This document shows positions 46,433 to 56,553 of a DNA stretch of 64,000 bases, one piece after another. Position 1 is the first letter of the stretch, and the number at the start of each line of letters is the position of its first letter. A program made the translations under genes and the position numbers. The notes under the pieces were generated by a model. It was not told where the DNA came from. It made no database searches and saw only the letters and a program-made list of their open reading frames with translations. Location of the stretch: assembly GCF_002878395.1 (NCBI RefSeq), contig NW_025855744.1, forward strand, positions 934,813 through 998,812, given 5' to 3'. The DNA is from Capsicum annuum. Taxonomy: Eukaryota; Streptophyta; Magnoliopsida; Solanales; Solanaceae.

Positions 46433-46633
46433 GTGCGAGAATTCCCTTCCTTGTCAAATTCTGAAGAAAATGCTTTAGTTTAATAACATTATATTAGACT
46501 GAATGTACGTTCTCATACTATTAGTGTTGATTTGTTTTAACCAGAAGAATGTGCACTTGGCACCCTCTCTGAAGGTTGGTACGCCGAGGCGGCACCCTAC
46601 CAATAGCCTTGGCCTATTGAGTGAACATCTCGG
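46433..46633. other. Low-copy spacer right of the pararetrovirus
   Basis: I see no repeat signature. The 120-codon minus-strand ORF at 46475-46837 overlaps this stretch and the exon-like segment; it has no recognisable motif and I do not call it. Confidence 0.4.
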
Positions 46634-47137
46634 CATTATTTTGCCTGAAATACTTGCCTTTTGATTTTTATTTGTTTGTAAGAAGATATATCTTTTGGCT
46701 TTTTTCGATTGTGAGATTATTGGTCGAGTAAATATAGAATTTGAGTTTGTCAGGTTTTTTAGTGCTATATTGGAGCCAAAGGAAAAACAAATTAGTACTG
46801 CAGCTCGGAAACACGGCAGGTATTTCAACTTTTCCATTTGTACTTGTATGTTTTGGTGTATTATATTACAGAAATAAGATATGAATTGAAGTATAATTCA
46901 GAATAAAGTTTTATGTCATGACCCATATTCTCCCCATTGGGGATTACATTTCACCTTACCAATGTACAAACTCTGGATCATCATTACTTTTTTCCGGATT
47001 AATTGAGTAAAAAGTGTTGGACCATAAGCAGTCAATTCTCTCCCTCTCTCTGTCGAATCAAACTTAGCTGACCCTGGTTTAGTAACTACATGAGTTTTAC
47101 ACTTATCGGTTCTCATCTGTCCTTAGAAGTATTATTG
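46634..47137 (+). repeat. Local duplication, copy 2, containing the element B empty site
   Basis: 46634-46678 matches 7637-7684 and 46674-47137 matches 34147-34653, so the left and right flanks of the 26.5-kb element B are contiguous here with one GTTTG. The segment 46690-46822 is open in one frame (CEIIGRVNIEFEFVRFF, LEPKEKQISTAARKHGR) and is followed by GTATTT, a possible splice donor. I do not recognise the protein. Confidence 0.8.
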
Positions 47138-48579
47138 TTTTTAGATACATTAAAGAATGTAGCTTGTGGTCAAAATGCCTTTTACTTTTTTTGTACTCCA
47201 GTTCTATTTCAATCAAGTAAATCCAATTAACATTGTGTAATATAGACCCTTGTGAAAACAGTTTTTGGCAGAAATGCAGGATAAGGCAGCATACAATAGA
47301 CCCTTATGGTTCGGTCCTTTCTCAGAGTCTGTCATAGTGGGGGAGTTTCGTTATCTACTGCAAGAACTTTAAATTATTAGGCTGTAGTTTTATATCTGGT
47401 GGGAACTAGTGGTCTCCATTTTCTTTACTTGTAGACTCACCGAAAATAAGGGTCCAAAGTAGAGTTAATTGGCATTTCACACAATTCATTCCTCCTCGTT
47501 TATTTTTTTCAGGGGGCCAACATGGTAAGATTTTCGGTTGATAATTACAATAAACCTATTCCGGCCTTTTTGGAGATCCTTCAAAGGACCATCCTTATGA
47601 TCCTGCCCATGATTCTGTTCTATCACGAGTGAAGTATCACTTCTCTACTGAATCAGTGGCCTTCGATAGGCGTTAATGTTGAATTAATGTTTCTATATGC
47701 CCCAATAATTCATAATATCTTGATATTTGGATTATGTCACCACTCTATCAAGAGGTATTCATTTTGTAATCTTCTTTGGATATTTAAGCGGCTTATGTTG
47801 TTCTTGAGTGTTGATTCAAGTAGTTGTATAAGTTAAAGTGCGACTGTGAGCGACCAACTTGTCGCAAATAAGTCAGTTGTCGTCAGCTTCTGTTCTTTGG
47901 GAGGTTCAATTGATATTATGGATGATTATTCTTGAAGAGGAATGAACTAGAATATTTGTGGAATGCATCTACTTTCTGCTCTTTGATCTCACTTAGTCTT
48001 AAATATCATGTGTTGACTAAATCTTTTCATTTGTAGCATGTATTCTTTCATCTTAATAATTTGCACCTGTCTGATATGTTTGCTCCCTTCTCTGTTCTCA
48101 ACCTTCATGAGCCACAGAATAGGCATCTTTCTAAAATGTCATTTTCTAAGCTGTTATTGTCCAAATCTCACTACATTTATTTGCCAACGTTGCCTTAGAA
48201 GGGAGGGTAAAAATTAAAACAGAATTGAATTAGTGGACTTATCTTCGTAGAAGACAATGATATCTGAAAGTCGTCACCTTTCCTCAGTATATGCTTAAAA
48301 CATTTAGTGGTTTTTGACGTAAATTTGTATATTGTTTTTTCTATATTAAGTGACACAAAATGGTGTATTGGTGATTTGTGTCCCTCTTGCAATTCATTTT
48401 CATATGTACTCACAAATAATTATTACTGTTTTTATAGCTTAATGTATCCTCTTTGATCTTAATTTGTCCATTTTAATCAACATGTCTCTTATTCTACAGA
48501 GCTCCACCCGAGGATGTATCAAATTTGTTCCATGTAAATAAAATGGGTGGAATCTTGTAAACCGTGGCTTCTTGACAAA
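47138..48579. other. Low-copy sequence with possible gene fragments
   Basis: No repeat signature. A short open frame at 47554-47676 reads LFGDPSKDHPYDPAHDSVLS and ends at TAA. 'cttattctacag' at about 48489-48500 looks like a splice acceptor, followed by an open stretch (APPEDVSNLFHVNKMGG) with a stop. These may be exons of an unidentified gene, but each is short enough to arise by chance. Confidence 0.3.
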
Positions 48580-49666
48580 CTAGTTGGCTAAGCCGTGCGC
48601 ACGGGCCAAATGTTTTGAAAATTTTATATTATGTATAATTTTATCATTTAATTAAAAGTTTCATTTGTTTGATTGATAATATCTTAGTTAGGCATATATA
48701 ATTATATTTAGATTAATGAAATGTGTATAAAAATATTTGCAGTTGTTAATTATTGTGATTTATATTACTTTTTAAATACTAATTATCAAATATATAGTAA
48801 AATATTTTAAGTTAGTTAATTGTTGTATTTTAGAATACCTTTTATGTAATTTTCAAATAATACATGTTACTATCCTTGTTCAAAGTTTTGAGGCATTGAT
48901 AATTAATTATATTTTAAAAATATTCAAGTTTTTAATTATAGACATTTATAAAAGAAAAAAATTCTATTTCAATTTAAGTGAAACTGATATAATTTCGAGA
49001 GTTAACGAAATATTTTATATCTTTTAATTTTTTTTAAGTTGTTAATTATTGTGATTGTTAATTATTTTTTAAACATTTTAAGTTGTTAACTATTGTAATT
49101 TATAATAGTCTTTATATAATTTTCAAATAAAATAAGTTACTCTTCTTGTCCAAACTTTTATAGCGTTGATAGTCTTACATTTTTTAAGATAATTTAATTT
49201 TTTGTTTTTGTGATTTATAATTTTTTTTTCTGTATTCCAATTTAAGTGACGCAATGCTTAGATGGTCAGAAACAACAAAATAGACATGTTTTTAATGACT
49301 TATAATAATTAATTAGAAGTTATATAGCGAAATTACTATAAAAGTACTTGTATAAAAAAATTAAGTGACCTCATATAAGACCTTAAGTTAATTTAACATT
49401 AACTATTATTAATTTTGAATACTTAGATGATTTATAATAATTAATTAGGAGTGATATAGTAAAATTACAGTTGAAGCAGCTGAAGCAGATATGTCATAAA
49501 TATTTATTTTATTTTTTAATTAAATATTATTAATTTTTTAATACATAAATGACATATAATAATTAATTAGAGGTGATATAGTAAAATCACGGAGCAAGCA
49601 GGTGAAATGGCGGTAAGCAGACATGACGACGGTGTCGTGCCTGCTAACTGTCACTTCTATATAAGA
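48580..49666 (-). mobile_element. Non-autonomous Helitron, copy 1
   Basis: On the minus strand the 3' end at 48583-48580 reads CTAG preceded by a hairpin of the GCCCGTGCGCACGGC type, then host T at 48579. The 5' end at 49666 reads TCTTATATAGAAGTGAC. These are the TC start, subterminal hairpin and CTRR end of Helitrons. No Rep/helicase coding sequence is present. Length 1087 bp, very AT-rich. It resembles copy 2 along its length. Confidence 0.8.
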
Positions 49667-50809
49667 CTAGTTGGTTAAGCCGTGCCACGCACGGGCCCAA
49701 TGTTGATCCTTGATGTATAATTTTATCATTTAATTAAAATTTTCACTTGTTTGGTTGATAAATTTTTAGTTAGGCATATACTATTATATTTAGATTAATG
49801 AAATAAGTATAAAAATATTTTAGGTTGTTAATATGACACCTATATAATTTTGAGAAACAATCAAAAAATTTTATACTTTTTTTTAAATATTTGTTGTTAT
49901 TAATTATTATGATTTATATTACTTTTCAAATAATAATTATCAAATATATAATAAAATATTTTAAGTTAGTTAATTGTAGTATTTTAGAATACTTTTTATG
50001 TAATTTTCAAAAGCTACATGTTACTATCCTTGTCCAAATTTTTGAGGTTCTGATAATCAATTATATTTTAAAAGTATTTAAGTTTTTGATTATTGAGATT
50101 TATAAATTTTTTTTCTATTTTAATTTAAGTGATACTGATATAATTTCGAGAGTCAAAGAAATATTTCATATATTTTTTTAAGTTGTTAATTATTGTGATT
50201 ATTAATTATTTTTTAGATATTTTAAGTTGTTAACTATTATAATTTATAATACTCTTTATATAATTTTCAAATAATATAAGTTACCCTTTTTCTCCAAATT
50301 GTGACATTGATAGTCTATTAAAATTTTTAAAATAATTTAATTTTCTCATTTTTGTGACTTATAATTTTTTTTTATGTATTTTAAGCAACGTAATGCTTAG
50401 ATGGTCAGAAACAATAAAGCAGACATATTTTAAATGACTTATAATAATTAATTAGAAGTTATATAGCAAAATTACTATAAATGTACTTGTATAAAAAAAA
50501 ATTAAGTAGGCCCAATATAAAATGTCAAGTTAATTTAACATTAAATATTATTAATTTTTTAATACTTAAATGACTTATAATAATTAATTAGGAGTGATAT
50601 AGTCAAATTACGATTGAAGTAGCTAAAGAAGACATGTCATAAATATTCATTTTATTTTTTAATTAAATATTATTAATATTTCTAATAATAAATAATATAT
50701 AATAATTAATTAGGATTGAGATAATAAAATCATGAAACAAGCAGAAAAAATGACAACAAGCAAACATGACGACGGTCTCATGCCTGCTCATGGTCACTTC
50801 TATATAAGA
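49667..50809 (-). mobile_element. Non-autonomous Helitron, copy 2 (head-to-tail with copy 1)
   Basis: Minus-strand 3' end at 49670-49667 is CTAG, again preceded by a GGCCCGTGCGTGGCACGG-type hairpin. Its 5' end at 50809 reads TCTTATATAGAAGTGACC. It joins copy 1 directly: CTAG of copy 2 is followed immediately by the TC of copy 1. No coding capacity beyond AT-rich chance ORFs (for example 49891-50181). Confidence 0.8.
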
Positions 50810-50984
50810 GAAAAGAAGAAAGATATCAAGTAATTAATATGTTTAGTACAGTAATATATATGTGCGCACACACTTGCTCTACACATTATTTTATGTTGGA
50901 TCTGTGCTAACACGGGTTATACTCCTTTAGTTCTTCAAGAAATTTCATGGTATAGTTTCAATAGTGGTGGCTTTAGATTTTTGA
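50810..50984. other. Short spacer between Helitron and foldback-like element
   Basis: 175 bp with no recognised feature. The left end of the foldback-like element may lie inside it; 'tagtttcaatagtggtgg' at about 50953 weakly resembles the reverse complement of the right end near 53889. Confidence 0.3.
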
Positions 50985-51440
50985 CTTCAATAAGAAAAGT
51001 CTTTAAAGACTTGTCTTCCTTCCCTTTTAAGTATAGTACAAGTATAATTTTGCCCCTCTACACCTCAAATATTTTTAAACTTTTTATACTTATTTGTCTC
51101 TCAAATTCTATTTTTATTTTTATTAATTTCACTTTTTTTATTTTTTCTTTAATTTTATTTTCATGTTTTAATTCATTTGTCTCAACCTTTATTTTTTTCT
51201 TTTTTTCTCAAACATTATCTATTTCTCCATTTTTTATTTTCTCAAACTGTATTTTTATTTTTTTCCTCTCACTTTTTTTTTCTCAATTTTTTTAATTCTT
51301 CGTTTTTTTCTTAATCTTCATTTTTTCTTATCTTTTTTTTCTCAATCTCTTTTTTTATTTCTCTATTTTTAATCTTTTTTTCTTTTTTCTTAAATTCTAT
51401 TATATTTGTAAACAAATAAATAATTAAATAATCTGCAAAG
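50985..51440 (+). repeat. Left pyrimidine-rich arm of a foldback-like element
   Basis: A T/C-rich stretch whose reverse complement resembles the purine-rich stretch at 53250-53740. The clearest pair is 'ctcaacctttatttttttct' here and, reversed and complemented, 'gtcaacctttactttttttc' from about 53500-53520. ORF 50981-51295 is a Phe/Ser-rich product of this tract. Confidence 0.55.
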
Positions 51441-51499
51441 GGATTTTTTTATATCAAAGCAAATTTAAGGGCATAAATTGTTGTTAGGAAGTTCTTTGG

Positions 51500-53240
51500 G
51501 ATAAGTTTTGTCTCAAAGACAAAAATTATAGAACAACTCATAAATCAAGGCATAATGTGATAATGCCAAGTCTTGCTTGTAGAGCATAACGTGTTGTTTT
51601 AAAATCCTTGAGTTAAGTCTTCTAAGGCAAGAGTTATAGAACATCTCATAAATCAAAAAACAATGTGGTAGTGTCAACACTTTTCCATTGGCGTAACTTG
51701 TTCTTTTGGGAGGTTCTTGGGCTAAGTTTTGTCTTAGAGGCAAGACTAATAGAGCATCACATAAATCAAGACACAATGATAGTATCAACTCTTATTCATG
51801 GGGCGTAACTTGTCGGCTAAGTTTTGTCTCTAAGGCAAGAGTTATAGAATATCTCATAAATCAAGACAAGATATGGTAGTGTCAACTCTTGCCCATGGGG
51901 CATAACTTGTTGTTTGAAAGTCTTTAGACTAATTTGAGCCTCTAAGTCAAGAGTTATAGAGCATCTCACAAATCAAAACATAATGTGGTAGTGTCAACTC
52001 TTACTCATGAGGCATAACTTGTTGTTTAAAAGTCCTTGATTGATAAAACATCTCATAAATCAAGATACAATGTGGTGGTGTCAAATCTTGTTCGTGGAGC
52101 GTAACTTGTTGTTTAAAAATCATTGGGCTAAGTCTTTCCTCTAAAACAAGAGTTATAGAACATCTCATAAATCAAAACATAATTTGATAGTGTCAACTCT
52201 TACCCATGGGGCGCAACTTGTTATTTGAAAGTTCTTGGGTTATGTCTTGCCTCTAAGGCAAGAGTTATAGAATATCTCATAAATTAAAACACAATGTGGC
52301 AATGTCAGCTTTTGTCCATGGGGCATAACTTCTTACTTGAAAGTCCTTGGCTTAAGTCTTTCCTCTAAGAAAAGAGTAATAAGACATCTCATAAATCAAT
52401 ACGTAATGTGGTGGTGTCAACTCTTGCCCATAGGGCATAACTTGTTGTCTGATAATCCTTAGGTTGGGTTTTACCTTTAAGACAAGAGTTATAGAACATT
52501 TCATAACTAAAAAATATAGTGTGTTAGTGTTGACTCTTGCCCAATATATGTAATTGTTTGAAAATTCTTGGGATAAGTCGTGCCTCTAAGACGAGAGTTG
52601 TAGAGCGTCTCATAAATAAAGATACAATGTAGTAGTGTCAACTCTTGCCCGTGGGGCATAATTTGTTATTTAAAAGTCTTTGAGCTAAGTCTTGCCTCTA
52701 AGGCAAGAGTTGTAGAATATCTCATAAATGAAAACATAACGTGGTAATGTCAACTCTTGTCCGTAGGGCATAATTTGTAGTTTAAAAGTCCTTGAGCTAA
52801 GTCTTGCCTCTAAGGCAAGAGTCGTAGAATATCTCATAAATGAAGATATAACATGGTAGAGTCAACTTTTGTTGTGGAGCATAATTTGTAATTTGAAAGT
52901 CCTTGAGCTAAGTCTTGCCTCTAAGGCAATAATTGTAGAACATCTCATAAATGAAAATATAACGTGGTAGAGTCAACTCTTTCCCGTGGGCATAATTTAT
53001 TGTTTGAAAGTCCTTGAGCTAAGTCTTGCCTCTAAGGTAAGAGTTATAGAATATATCATAAATTAAAATACTATGTGGTAGTGTCAACTCTTGCTCATGA
53101 AATATAATTTGTTGTTTGAAAGTCATAAGTTTTGCCTCTACAATGGGGTAGTATCAACTCTTGCCCATGAAACATAGCTTGTTGCTTGAAAGTTATAAGT
53201 CTTGTCTTTATAATGTGATAGTGTCAACTCTTGCTCATGA
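51500..53240 (+). repeat. Minisatellite, ~110-bp unit, about 15 copies
   Basis: Each unit contains 'gcaagagttatagaacatct' followed by 'cataaatcaa', 'atgtggtagtgtcaactctt' and 'gcataacttgttgtttgaaa'. Units recur every 105-115 bp from about 51520; the last two are shortened. The short palindrome 'cttgcctctaaggcaag' within most units could form a hairpin. No coding capacity. Confidence 0.9.
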
Positions 53241-53249
53241 GATGTAACT

Positions 53250-53892
53250 TGATTGGAAGAAATCAAAGAAAAGAACAAAAATAATAAAAATTACGGAAAA
53301 GAAGAAAATAAATAAAAATATTAAAAATAAAAATCAAAGAAAATGTAGAAGTTGAGAGAGAACGAAATAAAATAAAGGGTGATAAAAAATATAAAACAAA
53401 ATAAAGGCCGAGAAAAATATAAAAAGAAAAAAAAGAAAAGAAAAAATAAAAATAAAAAAATAAATATTTTTTTATAAAAGTATACGTTGAGAGGAAAAAA
53501 GAAAAAAAGTAAAGGTTGACAAAAAATTAAAAAGAACAAAAAAAAAGAGAGGAAGAAAAAATAAAAAAATTAAAATAAAATAAAAAAAAAAGAAGTTGAG
53601 AGGAAAAAAGGAAAAGAAGTAAGGGTTAAGGAAAACCAAAAATAAAAAGAGAAAATAAAAAATAAAAATTAAAGTAAAATTAAAAAGAGAAAAAAAATAA
53701 AAGTTGAAAGATGAATAAGTATGGAGTTATTATCCATTATAAGGATCATTTATGTAATTTACTCCATTGTTTAGGGACAATTTTGTCTGAAAATATATAA
53801 CTTAATAGCTGAAGGCTATTTTTTGAAGCTCTTTATTTGGGGTCAAAACATGAAAGTCAACTTATTTTGAGGCTATTATTGTAGTTTCCCTC
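53250..53892 (-). repeat. Right purine-rich arm of a foldback-like element
   Basis: Reverse complement of the left arm over the A/G-rich part (to about 53720). Beyond it, 53740-53889 reads on the minus strand 'gggaaactacaataatagcc', a start that resembles the outer ends of Mutator-like non-autonomous elements in plants. That last comparison is from memory and weak. Confidence 0.5.
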
Positions 53893-53898
53893 TAGTTC

Positions 53899-55133
53899 TC
53901 CTATATTATAAGTGACAATGAAGTTGCTGAAGCAGGCAGCTCATGGTTGACATGTCTGCTTCAGCTGCTTCAATCGTAATTTTACTATATTATTATTAAT
54001 TAATTATTATAAATTATTTATATATTAAAAAATTAATAATATTTAATTAAAAAGATTAAAATAGTCATTTATGACACGTCTACTTCAATCTTAAACCGTG
54101 ATTGTACTATACCGCCTCTAATTAACTATTATAAGTCATCCAAGTATTAGATAATTAATAATATTTAATAAAAAAGGTAAAATAGATATAAAATGATAAC
54201 TTAACTCTTGATGTTTTAAATTAACTTGACGTGTTATATGATTCCCACTTCAATATTTTTCACAATTATTTTTTATCGTAATTTTGCTATAGCACTTCTA
54301 ATTAGCTATTACAAGTTATTAAGACATGTCTGCTTCGTTGCTTTAATCGTGATGTTACTATATCATCTCTAATTAATTATTATATGCCATCTCAGCATTA
54401 AAAAATCAATAATATTTCGTAAGAAAAGTAAAATAGACACAAAATGATAAGTTAACACTTGATGTTTTAAAACTTAACTTGACGACTTATATGAGACACA
54501 TTTAATTTTTTTTCACAAGTATTTTTTATAGTAATTTTACTATATCACTTTTAATTAGTTATTATAATTCATTTAAGTATTAGATAATAAATAATATTTA
54601 ATAAAAAGGATAAAATAGATACTAAACGATAGATTAAAAATAGTTGGATGAAATACTTTACAATTGTCATATCTGTGTCAAAAATGGAGTTTGAAAATAG
54701 TATATTTATTGAGATCTAAATGATTGGATTCAAATAAAAACTTAAATACATCGTTACGAGCTAAGATCTGAATGATCAAAATTTCAATATTTATTCGGTA
54801 CAAATAAATAAACCATAAAATATGTAAAGAAAATTAAATTTAAATTTTTTTCTACTTTTTCATTTTAATTTATGTAACATCATTTGATTAAGCATGGAGT
54901 AGAAACTAAAATGTTATTTTGAAATTTATGGTATAAATAACCTTAGATTTTTGAGATCATAAAACATTTTTATATATTAAAAAATAAAACAAAAATTGTA
55001 AAAACAAATTATTTATAAAATAAAAAAATGACATTCTTTTTTGAACAAATTAAAAAGTAAATGTATCACATAAATTAAAATAAAAAAATATAAATATTAA
55101 GCCCTTGCTCCAGCACGGGCGATATGCAACTAG
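53899..55133 (+). mobile_element. Non-autonomous Helitron, copy 3 (opposite orientation)
   Basis: Plus-strand 5' end near 53897-53900 reads TCTCCTATATTATAAGTGAC. The 3' end has a hairpin GCCCTTGCTCCAGCACGGGC at 55101-55120, then CTAG at 55130-55133 and host T. It is homologous to the reverse complement of copies 1 and 2, for example 'gcttcaatcgtaattttact' near 53966. No Rep/helicase ORF. More diverged than copies 1 and 2 are from each other. Confidence 0.75.
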
Positions 55134-55486
55134 TACTACTATAAAATATAAATAGTAAGAAAGATTAACAAAAAGCAGTTATAAACAATTAGCATTGAAG
55201 TTAAATCATTTCTTGAGTTACGAACTTTTCATCCAAAAATTAATGAGCGAATGATATTCGTACAACACACGATTTGTCTTTTTTAGTTAAAATTTTCTCC
55301 CTATGGGCTATGAAATCCTACTAATGAATAAGATGTAATTTTATATTAGGACTAAATAAATCTTTTTTCTATTAGGACTAAGTTTCTCCTTTAAAAATAC
55401 AAACTAAATAAAAGTTTGTTTCTATGTTTTTCAGATGGAATCAAATTAATATTCGAAACTACACTATTTTCAAACTATTGATGATA
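55134..55486. other. Low-copy spacer, nothing recognised
   Basis: AT-rich sequence between Helitron copy 3 and the SINE. I see no ORF, repeat or RNA gene in it. Confidence 0.5.
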
Positions 55487-55511
55487 GCTTTGGACATGAC
55501 AAGTGAGCTTA

Positions 55512-55565
55512 TGGTGCAAGTGCTTGAGACGGCTGGTTTTTACCCCTGCAGCGCAGGTTCAAACC
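55512..55565 (+). promoter_or_regulatory. Internal Pol III promoter, SINE head 1
   Basis: A box at 55512-55522 and B box at 55556-55565; the spacing is shorter than in tRNA genes in general but within range. Confidence 0.65.
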
Positions 55566-55596
55566 TAGCTTAACACTCTTAAATCAATATGAGTTG

Positions 55597-55650
55597 TGGT
55601 GCAGTGGATGGGGCTGCTCCACCCTTAACCAGAGGTTGAGGGTTCGACCC
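55597..55650 (+). promoter_or_regulatory. Internal Pol III promoter, SINE head 2
   Basis: A box at 55597-55607 and B box at 55641-55650, a close match to the tRNA consensus. Confidence 0.75.
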
Positions 55651-55855
55651 TGGGTATAGAGAAAACTCTGTTGGGAGCGCTGCCACCTTAATGGGCCCTG
55701 CAACGTGTGATCCGAATTAGTCGAGGCTCCAATGCGGGCACCGGATGAAAAACAAAAAAAAAGCCTTTGGATATGACTTTTGGATAATACCACATTGCAT
55801 GGTTTATTCTTGTGGGCATTCATATTTTAATCATCACCCATTGTGTGAAAATATG

Positions 55856-56553
55856 TCACGATTCGATTTCTCAAGTCATGAAGATGCCTACTTTATACCA
55901 TCAGTCGGTAAGTCAAGCCATAGCCGAAATAATAAGTAATGGGCTAATGGACAGAAACCAGAAAGACCATATATAATGATAACAATAGTATTAATAAACG
56001 AAACACAAAAAAACATATAAAATACATCCGAACGAGAGAAGGAAAAGGATCAAAATATACAAATAAATCCCTCCTAAGATTTGGTAAGGTTGGTACTAGA
56101 GCCAATACAAAAAGATACCTAGAGTAATAGAAAGAATCCAAAGTATACACAAGATATACAAGCCCTCTTGAATACGAAAGACTAGACTGGAATAGATATA
56201 GAAAAACCAGCCTTAGATGACAACAAGCCTACCCTGCTCCTGATTAGTGTTGAAAAGTAAAAATTATGTCAACGTCGGTTGGTAGTACTCGGACCTGCAT
56301 CAGGGTAAAGATGCAAAAGTGTGGTATAGTACCAAAGTAACGGGTACTCAGTAGGCACCATTGGTCGGTTGAGCTCAATACAGTAAAAGTATAACTAAAA
56401 TGCGAGGGTGTAATCTAAGTTAACAGTAAACAAGGATAGAAAGGAAAACAATAGTTGAGCTATGCAAGTGCAATAAAGGAATAGGTATAAGCAATACAGA
56501 AAGATAAATAACCCTGCGACAAAAGGCAAGTCAAATATAACCTAATTGGGCAC
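55856..56553 (-). repeat. Gypsy LTR remnant
   Basis: Starts 'tgtcacgattcgatttct', close to the TGTCACGACC starts of several Solanaceae gypsy LTRs. It contains, on the minus strand, 'ggtgcctactgagtacccgt', similar to 'ggtacctactgagtacaagt' at 33670 in the B LTR. It is cut off by the A3 LTR at 56554. The orientation call rests on the latter similarity. Confidence 0.5.

Larger units (their letters stand above)
55501..55762 (+). mobile_element. Dimeric tRNA-derived SINE with target-site duplication
   Basis: Two tRNA-like heads lie in tandem. Head 1: A box TGGTGCAAGTG at 55512-55522, B box GGTTCAAACC at 55556-55565. Head 2: A box TGGTGCAGTGG at 55597-55607, B box GGTTCGACCC at 55641-55650, followed by a body with 'gggagcgctgccacc' and 'gcaacgtgtgatccg', ending in an A-rich tail at 55748-55762. 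Flanks 'gctttggacatgac' (55487-55500) and 'gcctttggatatgac' (55763-55777) form the target duplication and include both heads, so the dimer moved as one unit. The sequence fits Solanaceae SINEs. Confidence 0.9.

Noticed and set aside
46475..46837. 120-codon minus-strand ORF
   Set aside because: Overlaps the duplicated exon-like segment on the other strand; copy 1 at 34188 does not keep it open and no motif is visible.
47554..47676. 41-codon ORF as a host gene
   Set aside because: Kept only as a possible fragment: too short, preceded by a stop, no recognised family.
50981..51295. 104-codon Phe/Ser-rich ORF, possible membrane protein
   Set aside because: Translation of a T/C-rich low-complexity arm; its counterpart arm shows it is non-coding repeat DNA.
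51500..53240. CRISPR-like array
   Set aside because: Units of ~110 bp repeat over their whole length with no unique spacers, in plant DNA with introns and LTR elements; this is a minisatellite.
55512..55650. tRNA genes
   Set aside because: A and B boxes are present, but there is no cloverleaf with paired acceptor stem, and the target duplication plus A-tail show a SINE.
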